DNA of 64,000 nucleotides from Candidatus Neomicrothrix sp. UBA2517 (GCA_002341185.1 DDNP01000025.1:1-64000); one strand, 5' to 3'. Shown: positions 45,214 to 53,583, counted from the stretch's first letter. Numbers and translations are program-made. The notes: generated by a model from the sequence alone, not told the origin.

Positions 45214-46077
45214 TTAGTGATCCGATTGCCCTATGCAATTGGGTCCTTCAGCTTCTTGACTCGTCGTATTAGTGCCTATTGGAGGACCTTGGATAATCGT
45301 TCCCGTATCCACGATGAAGACTCCATCTTTAACTTCCATAGCGAATCTATCCATACCTCGTGGGGCAGGTCCTCCTCTTTTTTCTCCGACTCTGTTGTAT
45401 TGGGAGCCATGACAAGGACACTCGAACCACTGTGATGTTACACATTCTGGAACTCTGCATCCGAGATGTGGGCATTTCTGATAAAGGGCTACAAGCCCTG
45501 ATCGCATTCCACCTAATTCAGGTCCGGAATAAGTAGCTTCTGCTTTTTTTATTGATCCAGCTGGATACTTGGTAACCCACATTCTTCCTTCTGGCACATA
45601 AAGGAAACCGTTGGCACCATCTATTCTTGCCTCTAAATCTGTGACGTTTCCTACTTTAATTTTAGAACCGAAACCTCCACTACCACCGCCACCCCATAGG
45701 AAGGCGAGTACAGCTGCTCCGAAACTACTTATTGACAGACCCATTAAACCAACAATGCTTCTGTTTAAGAATTGTCGCCGGGCTACACCAACTGCTTCTT
45801 CATCAGGTGCAGTCCAAGGAACTGGTGCAGCAGTTTCTTGAATTTCTAATTCAGTTCCCCCGGCACGTTCTAGAACAGCTGCTTTTTCGATATCCCTTCC
45901 AGTCACAGTCGCTGGTTCACTGTTAAGTGAAGTTTCCTGAGCTTCGCTGTCGCGCTGCCGTGTTTCTCGGCTCAGTTGGCCCTCAACTTTCATTGCCTCG
46001 TTACGTCTAGAAGCCGCAAGAAGTAGAAGAGACCCGAGTATGACAACTGCAGGAATAGCGAAGAAAAGTACGGTCAT
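45214..46077 (-). CDS. qcrA: Rieske [2Fe-2S] protein of the bc complex
   Basis: A 287-residue Rieske protein. There is one N-terminal helix (about 3-22), a polar linker of about 80 residues with many Glu, then a second helix (about 105-128) next to a glycine-rich hinge (GGGGSGGFGSKI). The cluster-binding domain has KCPHLGC (C202, H204, disulfide C207) and CPCHGS (C220, C222, H223). The RRQFLNRS segment before the second helix resembles a Tat-type RR signal, as in other Rieske proteins. It passes electrons from quinol to the dihaem cytochrome c. Confidence 0.94.
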   Translation of the reverse strand: MTVLFFAIPAVVILGSLLLLAASRRNEAMKVEGQLSRETRQRDSEAQETSLNSEPATVTGRDIEKAAVLERAGGTELEIQETAAPVPWTAPDEEAVGVARRQFLNRSIVGLMGLSISSFGAAVLAFLWGGGGSGGFGSKIKVGNVTDLEARIDGANGFLYVPEGRMWVTKYPAGSIKKAEATYSGPELGGMRSGLVALYQKCPHLGCRVPECVTSQWFECPCHGSQYNRVGEKRGGPAPRGMDRFAMEVKDGVFIVDTGTIIQGPPIGTNTTSQEAEGPNCIGQSDH

Positions 46078-46141
46078 TACATACCCCTTGTGAAAGAGCA
46101 GGCCATTTTTATAAATTCGTTAGAAGCGTTCGTCTGGTGAA

Positions 46142-46870
46142 TCATAGTTCAAAGAAAAGCCCATCTGCCCAGGGAAATATAAAGTTAAATCCTGGCCCTC
46201 TAAAGAATGAACCGATCATTACAAGAACTGCCCAGAACATTAGGTGTACTGTCATCAGCGAAATTGCGAATTTCCTATCCTCTGGCTTATTTGATGGGTT
46301 TTTATCAATATAAGGAGCAAGAAGAAGTAGAAAGAGCGCTAACCCGGGAATTGTTACACCCGCAACCATTGGGTGGAACATAGTCAAAAGCTCCTGAAGC
46401 CCTAAGAAGTACCAAGGTGCCTTTGATGGGTTAGGAGTTTGATTAAAGTTAGCCAATTCTAGTAGTGGAGCGTTAACAAATATTGAGAACACAACACAGA
46501 ATGCGGTAACTGCTAGCGCCGCAACAAATTCAACTATCAAAAGATGAGGCCAAACGTGAACCTTATCCACTGGCTTTAATTTAACGTCTTGGATTGAGCC
46601 CGATTTAACAACAGCTAGAAGCCTTTGTGTATGCCCAGCAGGACCAGTCGCCGAAGGTGGCGGTGGTTGTGGAGCGGTAATCTCTTCCGAAGTATCTTTT
46701 GTCGCAACTGCAGATGGACGGCTACCAGCTGCAGCGGTTCTTTCGAGCAGTTCTTCTGGTATTTTAGTTTCTGAAGCAGAAGCCTCAGCGGGCGATGAAT
46801 CGCCCCCAGATTCAGCTCTTGCTTTAGCTTCTTGAGCTCTTTTTAATAGGTGTTCAGGGATTTCAGCCAT
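46142..46870 (-). CDS. Cytochrome b C-terminal half (subunit-IV-like), with N-terminal tag peptide
   Basis: The quinol-site (Qo) half of a split cytochrome b, 242 residues. Three helices are predicted (about 107-132, 168-187, 203-223). The Qo loop reads NPSKAPWYFLGLQELL, so the usual PEWY is APWY (151-154). The N-terminus is unusual: MAEIPEHLLKRAQEAK (1-16), whose first 13 residues are identical to those of NuoC at 25378-26136. A second, looser copy follows, KIPEELLER (36-44), and then a Pro/Ser/Thr-rich linker to about residue 100. Known subunit IV proteins start close to their first helix. The tag faces the cytoplasm by predicted topology. Confidence 0.93.
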   Translation of the reverse strand: MAEIPEHLLKRAQEAKARAESGGDSSPAEASASETKIPEELLERTAAAGSRPSAVATKDTSEEITAPQPPPPSATGPAGHTQRLLAVVKSGSIQDVKLKPVDKVHVWPHLLIVEFVAALAVTAFCVVFSIFVNAPLLELANFNQTPNPSKAPWYFLGLQELLTMFHPMVAGVTIPGLALFLLLLAPYIDKNPSNKPEDRKFAISLMTVHLMFWAVLVMIGSFFRGPGFNFIFPWADGLFFEL

Positions 46871-46888
46871 AATTATTCCTCTCTTGAT

Positions 46889-47653
46889 CTATAACGGACC
46901 TGAGATACCTCCATCTTTTCTTACTCGCCAAAAATGTATTGCCATAAAGATCACAGCGACAAAGGGGAGCATAAGCACATGCAAGACGTACCACCTCAGG
47001 AGCGTGTCTGTGCCTATTTCAGCCCCTCCAAGAAGAACGAATCTCACTTGGTCTCCAAAAACAGGGGTGTACCCCATCATGTTTGTCCCTACCGTTACCG
47101 CCCAGAGTGCCAACTGATCCCATGGAAGTAGGTAACCCGTAAATGAAAGCAAAAGAGTGAGCGTTAAAAGGATCACTCCGATGACCCAATTGAATTCTCG
47201 GGGAGCTTTGTAAGCCCCATGATAAAAGACTCTTGCCATATGCAAGAAAACAGCTAGGACCATTAGGTGGGCGGCCCATCTATGCATATTCCTGACAAGT
47301 AAGCCGAAAGTTACTGAGGTCTGTAATGTATAAATATCATCCCAAGCTTGTGCAGCTGTAGGCCGATAGAAAAACATCAAGAAAATGCCAGTAACTGTGA
47401 GCAGAATGAATAAGAAGAAACTGAGTCCGCCTAAGCAAAGCGTGTAGCTAACCTTTACAGCATGACGTTTCACTTTCACCGGGTGTAAGTGGTATATGAG
47501 ACTGTTCATAACAACATATGACCTATTACGGGGGCTATCCGAATAACCTTTTCGGAAAATAGACCCAGGACGGAAAATTGAATTCCAAGCCTGAGATGAT
47601 TTTGTTTTTTCAGAGATATCAGCAAATTTTTCGCCGAGTGACTGTTTTGCCAC
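46889..47653 (-). CDS. Cytochrome b6-like N-terminal half of cytochrome b
   Basis: The dihaem b subunit of a split bc complex, 254 residues and four helices. Haem ligands are H124 and H138 (13 residues between) and H225 and H240 (14 between). The 13/14 spacing is that of cytochrome b6 rather than bc1. YTLCLGGLSFF aligns with the b6 segment whose Cys holds the extra haem c_i/c_n, so Cys73 is a candidate for that bond. Other b6-like stretches are MFFYRPTAAQAWDD, GYLLPWDQLALWAV and the end RKDGGISGPL. It starts 62 nt after the ferredoxin gene and is 18 nt ahead of the other half. Confidence 0.95.
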   Translation of the reverse strand: MAKQSLGEKFADISEKTKSSQAWNSIFRPGSIFRKGYSDSPRNRSYVVMNSLIYHLHPVKVKRHAVKVSYTLCLGGLSFFLFILLTVTGIFLMFFYRPTAAQAWDDIYTLQTSVTFGLLVRNMHRWAAHLMVLAVFLHMARVFYHGAYKAPREFNWVIGVILLTLTLLLSFTGYLLPWDQLALWAVTVGTNMMGYTPVFGDQVRFVLLGGAEIGTDTLLRWYVLHVLMLPFVAVIFMAIHFWRVRKDGGISGPL

Positions 47654-47715
47654 GTTACTTCCCTACCTTCATATCTTGGTTTTTATAGTTGACTTTTCTA
47701 CTTACCATTATTGCC

Positions 47716-48132
47716 TTAACCCAATCTCATCCCATAGCCGTACCCATGACTAGGCATTCTTTGGTGTGTATCGCCGTCAGCAGGTGGATCCTCAATCTTT
47801 CCTAGAATAATTACTCCAGTTGGACAACGGTCGACACATAAAGCACATCTAGTACAAACGTCATCATCAATTGTAAAGATAACGTTATCAGAGGGGTCAT
47901 CTCCGGGTTGCTCTGTTCCTATAGCTTCATCGATAGCACCGGTTTGAACCATGTGAATGCATTTCCATGGGCAGATGTCAACACATCCTTCGCACATAAT
48001 GCATTCTGACTGATCTATATGAATAAATTGTTTTGGCTTTACAGCTTTTGATAACCAGTCGCGATCAACTTCCTGTAGAACATAGTCGTCACGGAATTCC
48101 GGTAGTGGGGGGTTAGCATCAAGGACACCCAT
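47716..48132 (-). CDS. 2x[4Fe-4S] ferredoxin-type protein in the bc cluster
   Basis: A 138-residue soluble electron carrier or subunit. The two cluster motifs are CIMCEGCVDICP (about 44-55) and CTRCALCVDRCP (about 93-104), separated by a 38-residue insert. The N-terminal 35 residues (DANPPLPEFRDDYVLQEVDR) and the C-terminal Gly/Tyr/His-rich tail (SHGYGYGMRLG) are extra. It starts directly at the stop of the 4-TM protein gene and precedes cytochrome b. A ferredoxin gene is not a standard part of bc1 or b6f operons, so it may give the complex an additional low-potential partner, or link it to the NuoEFG-less complex I. Confidence 0.9.
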   Translation of the reverse strand: MGVLDANPPLPEFRDDYVLQEVDRDWLSKAVKPKQFIHIDQSECIMCEGCVDICPWKCIHMVQTGAIDEAIGTEQPGDDPSDNVIFTIDDDVCTRCALCVDRCPTGVIILGKIEDPPADGDTHQRMPSHGYGYGMRLG

Positions 48133-48729
48133 TTATGAGGCCCCTTCTCTGAGTAACGGGCGACCATAAGTAGATTCTTCAATTTCTGGTGGCGCTATTT
48201 TTCCTCTATTCTGCCAAACAGACCATAGGGCAACATTTGCCACAAGGCCGAGGCCATAAATAACTATGGTTATCAGATGCCCAACAACGAGATAGTTGAT
48301 TTTGAATGGTAAAGCCCATTGAATTATGCCTTCACCGTTCGTAAAACCAAGACCGGTGGGTCCAATAAGATCCTTATCAGCACGCCAAGATAAGCCAGCT
48401 TCGGTGAAAGTCAGCCACTGGTGAGGCACTACCCCATATATCCAGAAGAGATAAAGGAATACGTAAACAGCCCAAACATTTGCTTCACCCCACGTTGCTT
48501 CATTTTCAACTGGTCTACGTTTCGAATATTCTAGTATTCCTGCGGTCATTAAAACCGCAATGATCCAGCTAAGAACAAAAGCCGTATTCAGAAAGGGGAA
48601 CTGTCGTCCGTTCGCATCTCGGGTTAACCCAACCCAAAGAGCGACAATGCCAAAAATAGCTACGGTTGATGTGATCATCGCTCCATAGAATTTTGTTACT
48701 ACTACATCAACAGGCCGTTTTTGAGCCAC
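48133..48729 (-). CDS. Unrecognised four-helix membrane protein, first gene of the bc cluster
   Basis: I do not recognise this 198-residue protein. Four hydrophobic helices are predicted (about 16-35, 47-66, 84-103, 144-170). One histidine lies at the end of helix 3 (VVPHQWLTF) and one inside helix 4 (LVVGHLITIVIYG). They might coordinate a b-type haem, which is inference only. It begins with GTG, with GAGGGG upstream, and the next gene (ferredoxin) starts at once after its stop, so the two are a unit. It opens a run of 21 same-strand genes ending with nuoN at 27257. It may be a membrane anchor for the ferredoxin. Confidence 0.85.
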   Translation of the reverse strand: MAQKRPVDVVVTKFYGAMITSTVAIFGIVALWVGLTRDANGRQFPFLNTAFVLSWIIAVLMTAGILEYSKRRPVENEATWGEANVWAVYVFLYLFWIYGVVPHQWLTFTEAGLSWRADKDLIGPTGLGFTNGEGIIQWALPFKINYLVVGHLITIVIYGLGLVANVALWSVWQNRGKIAPPEIEESTYGRPLLREGAS

Positions 48730-49254
48730 TTTTTTCTTCCCCTCGTGAGTGGTTCACAAGTAAACTTTTGCTCACTTTGAGCTTTAGTGCTTATCTAATT
48801 TTTACCACGACATTTTAGCTGTCTACACATCGTGGCACTCTTCTTAAAGAAAAGGGTGAATAATATAATTTAAGTTTATTTACTGTTGATTTGTTTATGA
48901 CACAAGTGAACGATTAACTGAGACTTTTTAGTAGTTATTAGGGTTAAATGTTACTAATACGTAAGTTCAATTTTTCCTTATTTATTTTTAAAAATCTTTA
49001 CCCGTAACAGGTCTCTAAAGTGGGCATTTATCTAAAATGAGGTCCTTTAACTATGCGAAGACTGTGAATAGCGCACTATTCTGTTTTAAGCAGCATTGAT
49101 CTTGAACTTTTTGTGATGGTCAATTTTGTTGAAGAAATGAGGGTAGTCTTCCGAATGCACAGACTTGACTATAAAAGATTAAAATGTGTTGCTTTGTTTG
49201 GGAAAGTAAACAGTAATGTTGATTTAGCAATAGACACCTGCCTTGGAGGCTGTT
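48730..49254. promoter_or_regulatory. Divergent control region of the respiratory operon and the cytochrome c gene
   Basis: This AT-rich stretch of 525 nt has no convincing gene. On the minus strand it holds dyads upstream of the bc operon: CCACGA/TCGTGG (48805-48810 and 48830-48835) and GCTCA-CTT-TGAGC (48770-48782). It must contain the promoters of both transcripts, but I see no strong -35/-10 pair. Confidence 0.4.
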
Positions 49255-50052
49255 GTGGTTGAAATACCAGATTATTTATTAGAACGATCGCAAGAAGCAC
49301 GAGCTCGTTTGACGGGTGTCGCACCATCAACTGATAGTCAAAGCGAATCAGTTGATACAGCTGTTGTTGCTGCGGCCGAGTCCGCACCGGCCGTGCCGGT
49401 ATCTACCCCACCAGAGATTGAGAAGGTTGAACCTCCTAAACCGATAGCTCCATGGGTTATCGCAGCTAAAGAACGAAAAAAAATACCAGTATGGATGGCT
49501 CCAGTAGCTCTTTTCCTTCCTATTTGGGCATTTATGATTTGGGGCACTTTAGAAGCCCCTTCATACGATGCTGAAGGTCCTATAGCTGCTGGTGGCGCTG
49601 TCTATGCTCAGTGTTCTGCATGTCATGGTGCTGGCGGCGGCGGCGGCGTTGGTTACCAGCTTAATGAAGGAGAAGTAATCAAGACATTCCCCGACGTTGA
49701 AAGCCACGTTGCTTGGGTCGTTAATGGTTCTTCTGCTGCTGGAACACCTTATGGTGCGCCGGATAGAGAGGGTGGGCAACGTATTTCGCAGAATCAAGGC
49801 GTTATGCCTAATTTCGCTGCGCTTGAATCATATGAAATTGTTGAAGTTGTACTCTACGAACGAGTGACACATGGGCTGCAGGATGCAGCGGAGCTTGAAG
49901 CTTATGTTTTATGGGTTGAGTCAGGCGATCTTCCTGATTGGGAAGTTGGTGTATCTCCACAATCAATCTTTGCTAGCTTTCTAGAATTCCTAGAAATGAA
50001 CCCTGAAGCTAAAGAAGCGTACGAAGAAAACTTAGAAGAAGCATCTGAGTGA
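49255..50052 (+). CDS. Membrane-anchored monohaem cytochrome c with N-terminal tag peptide
   Basis: An electron carrier of 265 residues. GTG at 49255 is chosen over TTG at 49243 because GGAGG lies 5 nt upstream of the GTG and overlaps the TTG. The protein then begins (M)VEIPDYLLERSQEARARL, a variant of the tag that opens NuoC and the subunit-IV-like protein. A disordered Ala/Ser/Pro linker follows (about 20-66), then a helix (about 79-99), then a class I c-haem domain with CSACH at 120-124 in a Gly-rich loop. The likely axial Met is in NQGVMPNFAAL. The tag is predicted to lie in the cytoplasm and the haem outside. Acceptor is probably a terminal oxidase not in the window. Confidence 0.9.
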   Translation: MVEIPDYLLERSQEARARLTGVAPSTDSQSESVDTAVVAAAESAPAVPVSTPPEIEKVEPPKPIAPWVIAAKERKKIPVWMAPVALFLPIWAFMIWGTLEAPSYDAEGPIAAGGAVYAQCSACHGAGGGGGVGYQLNEGEVIKTFPDVESHVAWVVNGSSAAGTPYGAPDREGGQRISQNQGVMPNFAALESYEIVEVVLYERVTHGLQDAAELEAYVLWVESGDLPDWEVGVSPQSIFASFLEFLEMNPEAKEAYEENLEEASE

Positions 50053-50074
50053 AATAACGTGCAATCATAGTAAT

Positions 50075-51676
50075 GTGATTGACCCTACGCTTTCTCAACA
50101 ATGGAAAGATCTTGAGAGCCATAGCTCTCTGCTTAAAGAGCGGACTCTTAAAGACCTGATATTTGAAGATTCTACGCGTGCTGAAAATTTATCTTTTGAG
50201 ATTGACGACTTATTTATTGATTTTTCAAAACAAATGATTACGAATGAGACAATTGATCTTTTAGGCGCTTTAGCTTACGAACGAGGTCTTTCAGAAAAGA
50301 TTGATGCTTTGTTCTCCGGTGAGATTGTTAATATTTCTGAAAATCGGCCTGCGTTACACACTGCTCTACGATTTTCAACAGGCCCTAGTGAAGATGTAAA
50401 TTCAGCTATTCGAGATGCACTGAGTAAAGCTAGCGAGTTCTCTTCAGCTATCCGAACCGGAAAGTGGGTTGGTGCGACAGGTAAGCCCATTACGTCCGTC
50501 GTAAATATTGGAATTGGTGGATCTCATCTGGGGCCATTAATGGTCAGTGCAGCGTTACGACCTTACGCTGAAGAAAATATTACCTGCAGTTTTGTTTCAA
50601 ATATCGACCCAATTGCAATTGATTATCAATTAAATTCCTTAGAGCCAGAATCAACGCTCTTTATAATTAATTCCAAGTCGTTTACTACTTCAGAGACCAT
50701 CACGAATGCTGAAGCCGCTTTGCAATGGGCACAAAATGCGCTCGGGTCTGAGAATGATCTTCTCAAGAAGCACTTTGTTGCGGTTACCGCTAATCCCGAA
50801 GCAGCTGAACGTTTGGGGGTTCTCAAGCAGAATATTTTCCCGATTTGGGATTGGGTTGGAGGAAGGTTTTCTGTCTGTTCATCTGTCAGTCTTGCAGCGA
50901 TGATTGCAATCGGGGCTGAGAATTTTCAAAAGCTTCTAGAGGGTTGCCATAGCATTGATGAACACTTTCGCTCAACAGAATTATCTAAAAATGTCCCTGC
51001 TCTCATGGGAATGATCGGTATCTGGAATAGAAATTTTTTAGGATATGGAAATCATGCTGTCATTCCTTATTCAGCAGATTTAACACATTTCCCCTCATAT
51101 CTCCAACAATTGGAGATGGAAAGTAATGGAAAAAAAATTCGTCAGGATGGGGACAGAGTCTCAACACAAACTAGTCCGGTCATACTCGGTGGAGCAGGAA
51201 CTGACGCTCAACATTCTTTCTTCCAGCTTCTCCATCAAGGTACAACAATTATCCCCACTGATTTCATCACATTCTGTAAACCTTCACTTCCTGCAGGGAA
51301 TTTATCTGAAGAAGTAGTTCTCAAACAACATGAAATCCTTGTCGCAAATTGTTTTGCGCAAAGTAAAGCGCTTGCTATCGGGTCTGATTCTGAACCGGAA
51401 TCATTTCTTTCTGATGGAAATCGTCCCAGTACAACAATTTTGGGTAACCGTTTGGACCCCTTTGCGCTTGGCCAGCTCGTAGCATTGTATGAACATAAGG
51501 TTTTTACGATGGGTGTTCTCTGGCAAATTAACAGTTTTGACCAATGGGGGGTCCAACTCGGGAAACAATTAGCGGAGATTATTACAAAGGGTCTGACCGA
51601 GACTAGAAGCCATTTTGACCATGACTCGTCTACTACAGCTCTTCTCGATAGGTATCAAAAGAGTCGGGAAACCTAG
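50075..51676 (+). CDS. pgi: Glucose-6-phosphate isomerase
   Basis: It interconverts glucose 6-phosphate and fructose 6-phosphate. The 533 residues contain both family signatures: VVNIGIGGSHLGPLM and the C-terminal block LVALYEHKVFTMGVLWQINS with the catalytic lysine (QWGVQLGK). GAGTDAQHSFFQLLHQG lies between. The start is GTG at 50075 without a clear Shine-Dalgarno sequence, 22 nt after the cytochrome c gene, so it may be read from that gene's transcript. Confidence 0.96.
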   Translation: MIDPTLSQQWKDLESHSSLLKERTLKDLIFEDSTRAENLSFEIDDLFIDFSKQMITNETIDLLGALAYERGLSEKIDALFSGEIVNISENRPALHTALRFSTGPSEDVNSAIRDALSKASEFSSAIRTGKWVGATGKPITSVVNIGIGGSHLGPLMVSAALRPYAEENITCSFVSNIDPIAIDYQLNSLEPESTLFIINSKSFTTSETITNAEAALQWAQNALGSENDLLKKHFVAVTANPEAAERLGVLKQNIFPIWDWVGGRFSVCSSVSLAAMIAIGAENFQKLLEGCHSIDEHFRSTELSKNVPALMGMIGIWNRNFLGYGNHAVIPYSADLTHFPSYLQQLEMESNGKKIRQDGDRVSTQTSPVILGGAGTDAQHSFFQLLHQGTTIIPTDFITFCKPSLPAGNLSEEVVLKQHEILVANCFAQSKALAIGSDSEPESFLSDGNRPSTTILGNRLDPFALGQLVALYEHKVFTMGVLWQINSFDQWGVQLGKQLAEIITKGLTETRSHFDHDSSTTALLDRYQKSRET

Positions 51677-51683
51677 CGTCATA

Positions 51684-52301
51684 ATGGAGCCACCCATAAA
51701 TAATGTTACTTATTTCGATAAGACAGACATAGCACGAAGTATCAACTACCTAGTCAAGGCATTCATAGTTATTCTTTTCGCAATAGCGCTCTTCGTTCCT
51801 ATTAGCTATTTGGAAGGGAAAGCAATGGGAATGCGTGTGCCTCTGTTCGTTGGTTCAGCACTTGTCATTCCTGTATATGAAAGATTTCGTAAAGTAGGCA
51901 GAGTTCCTTACCCTCACGTCGCTGATGCCTTCTTAGTGCTTCCCTTTGTGGTTGACACTTTCGCAAATGTTGCTGGCCTATACGAAAATTTCGCTGTCAC
52001 TGACGATATTTTACACTGTATTAATTGGGTTTTTCTCGTTTGTGCGTTTCAAGCTTTCCGATATCGGAGAAATAGGCAAAATCCGGACGCAATTTTGCTA
52101 GGTGCAGGGTTTGGAGCATTAGCTATCGTAATTTGGGAAATTATGGAATGGGCTGTAGATACTTCAGGTGCAGGGGGAGGCCTCGGGTTAACCTATGGAG
52201 ATACCATAGGTGATCTAACGCTTTCAACTTCTGGTGGTGTTATAGGGTCGCTAATTGGTGTCTATTGGCTTGGAGCATTACGAGAGGTTTCAAGCGAGTA
52301 G
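51684..52301 (+). CDS. DUF2238/YjdF-like integral membrane protein
   Basis: A 205-residue protein with about six hydrophobic helices. The pattern IWEIMEWAVDTSG followed by LTYGDTIGDLTLSTSGGVIGS resembles the WE..E...D and GD..D motifs of the DUF2238 family, whose function is not known. HVADAFLVLPFVVDTFANV is also family-like. The frame opens inside pgi at 51615, but ATG at 51684 follows the pgi stop by 7 nt and is more reasonable. It is convergent with hemL. Confidence 0.7.
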   Translation: MEPPINNVTYFDKTDIARSINYLVKAFIVILFAIALFVPISYLEGKAMGMRVPLFVGSALVIPVYERFRKVGRVPYPHVADAFLVLPFVVDTFANVAGLYENFAVTDDILHCINWVFLVCAFQAFRYRRNRQNPDAILLGAGFGALAIVIWEIMEWAVDTSGAGGGLGLTYGDTIGDLTLSTSGGVIGSLIGVYWLGALREVSSE

Positions 52302-52314
52302 AAGGAAGTTAAAT

Positions 52315-53583
52315 TTACTCTTTGATTATTTCTTCGGCTGCCTGTCCGGCGATTTCAAGAGTTTGATCAATCACATCATTTGTATGAGCGAGGCTAGGGA
52401 ATAAAGCCTCGTATGGACCTGGAGCTAAAGCGACTCCGCGTGCCAACATGCTATGAAAGAACTTTGCATACATCCCATTCTCTGCAGCTAATTGAGCTTG
52501 ATCAAAATTACTGGGTTGTGATTTAGTGAAAAAAATACTTAGAAGCGGTCCAACTCTGGGTACTGTTGCTTCTATTCCAACAGCATTGAATATGTTTGCT
52601 AATCCATCACCTAATCGTTTCGCTGTCATCGTCAGAGCCACGTATGAGGCATCATTATTTAGAATTTGTAATTGAGCGATCCCAGCTGCGGTAGCGATTG
52701 GATTCCCTGACAAGGTTCCGGCCTGATATACATCACCTAGTGGAGCAACATTGCTCATTATTCTTTTAGAACCGGCATACGCCCCCATTGGTAGACCACC
52801 TCCAATGACCTTGCCGAAGCACCACAGATCAGGCTGCACGCCATACCATTGTGACGCTCCCCCCTTAGAAAGTCTGAAACCAGTAATAACTTCGTCAAAA
52901 ATAAGTACGATACCTTTTGCGTCACATGCCTTTCGGAGTTCAAGTAAGAAATTTGATTTTGGAGGCACAATTCCCATATTGGCTGGAAGAGGTTCAAGTA
53001 TTAGAGCTGCGATTGACTCATCAAGCTCAGGGAGTTCATTCCAAGGGGTCACTATAGTATCTGCTACCGCGCTCTTAGGAACTCCAGCAGATCCAGAAAT
53101 TCCTTGATTCGCTACTCCACTGCCTCCTGCGGCAAGAAGACTGTCTGCATGGCCGTGATAATGCCCAGAAAATTTCATAATTTTATCTCGCCCAGTAGCT
53201 CCTCTTGCGAGACGAATTGCGGTCATTGTGGCTTCGGTTCCACTTGATACCAGCCGAACCATTTCAGCTCCCTTTACACGGTTACAGATTTCTTCTGCAA
53301 TCGTTATTTCAGCTAACGTTGGGGCTCCATATGTAGCTCCATTACCTGAGGCTTGTTGAATTGCATCAATTATTTGAGGATGCGAGTGTCCAGCAATGCC
53401 TGGGCCATAGCTCATTACATAATCTATGTAACGATTACCTTCGCCATCCCATACATAGGGCCCTTCTGCTCTGTTTACAAAATATGGTGTACCCCCGACG
53501 GACCGAAATGAACGGACCGGAGAATTAACACCGCCAGGTATAACTTGGTTGGCTCGAACAAAGTAATCCTCGTTCAAAGACAT
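52315..53583 (-). CDS. hemL: Glutamate-1-semialdehyde 2,1-aminomutase
   Basis: It makes 5-aminolevulinate from glutamate-1-semialdehyde, the second step of the C5 pathway. The 422 residues show GVNSPVRSFRSVGGTPYF at the start, the VSSGTEATMTAIRLARG block and the PLP site FGKVIGGGLPMGAYAG with its lysine, after FDEVITGFR. With hemA nearby it shows that haem is made from glutamyl-tRNA. It overlaps the end of hemB by 10 nt. Confidence 0.97.
   Translation of the reverse strand: MSLNEDYFVRANQVIPGGVNSPVRSFRSVGGTPYFVNRAEGPYVWDGEGNRYIDYVMSYGPGIAGHSHPQIIDAIQQASGNGATYGAPTLAEITIAEEICNRVKGAEMVRLVSSGTEATMTAIRLARGATGRDKIMKFSGHYHGHADSLLAAGGSGVANQGISGSAGVPKSAVADTIVTPWNELPELDESIAALILEPLPANMGIVPPKSNFLLELRKACDAKGIVLIFDEVITGFRLSKGGASQWYGVQPDLWCFGKVIGGGLPMGAYAGSKRIMSNVAPLGDVYQAGTLSGNPIATAAGIAQLQILNNDASYVALTMTAKRLGDGLANIFNAVGIEATVPRVGPLLSIFFTKSQPSNFDQAQLAAENGMYAKFFHSMLARGVALAPGPYEALFPSLAHTNDVIDQTLEIAGQAAEEIIKE

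Noticed and set aside
49117..49263. 48-codon frame reaching into the cytochrome c start (contains TCLGGCCG)
   Set aside because: It has no Shine-Dalgarno sequence, overlaps the well-supported GTG start with its ribosome site, and its composition is not protein-like.
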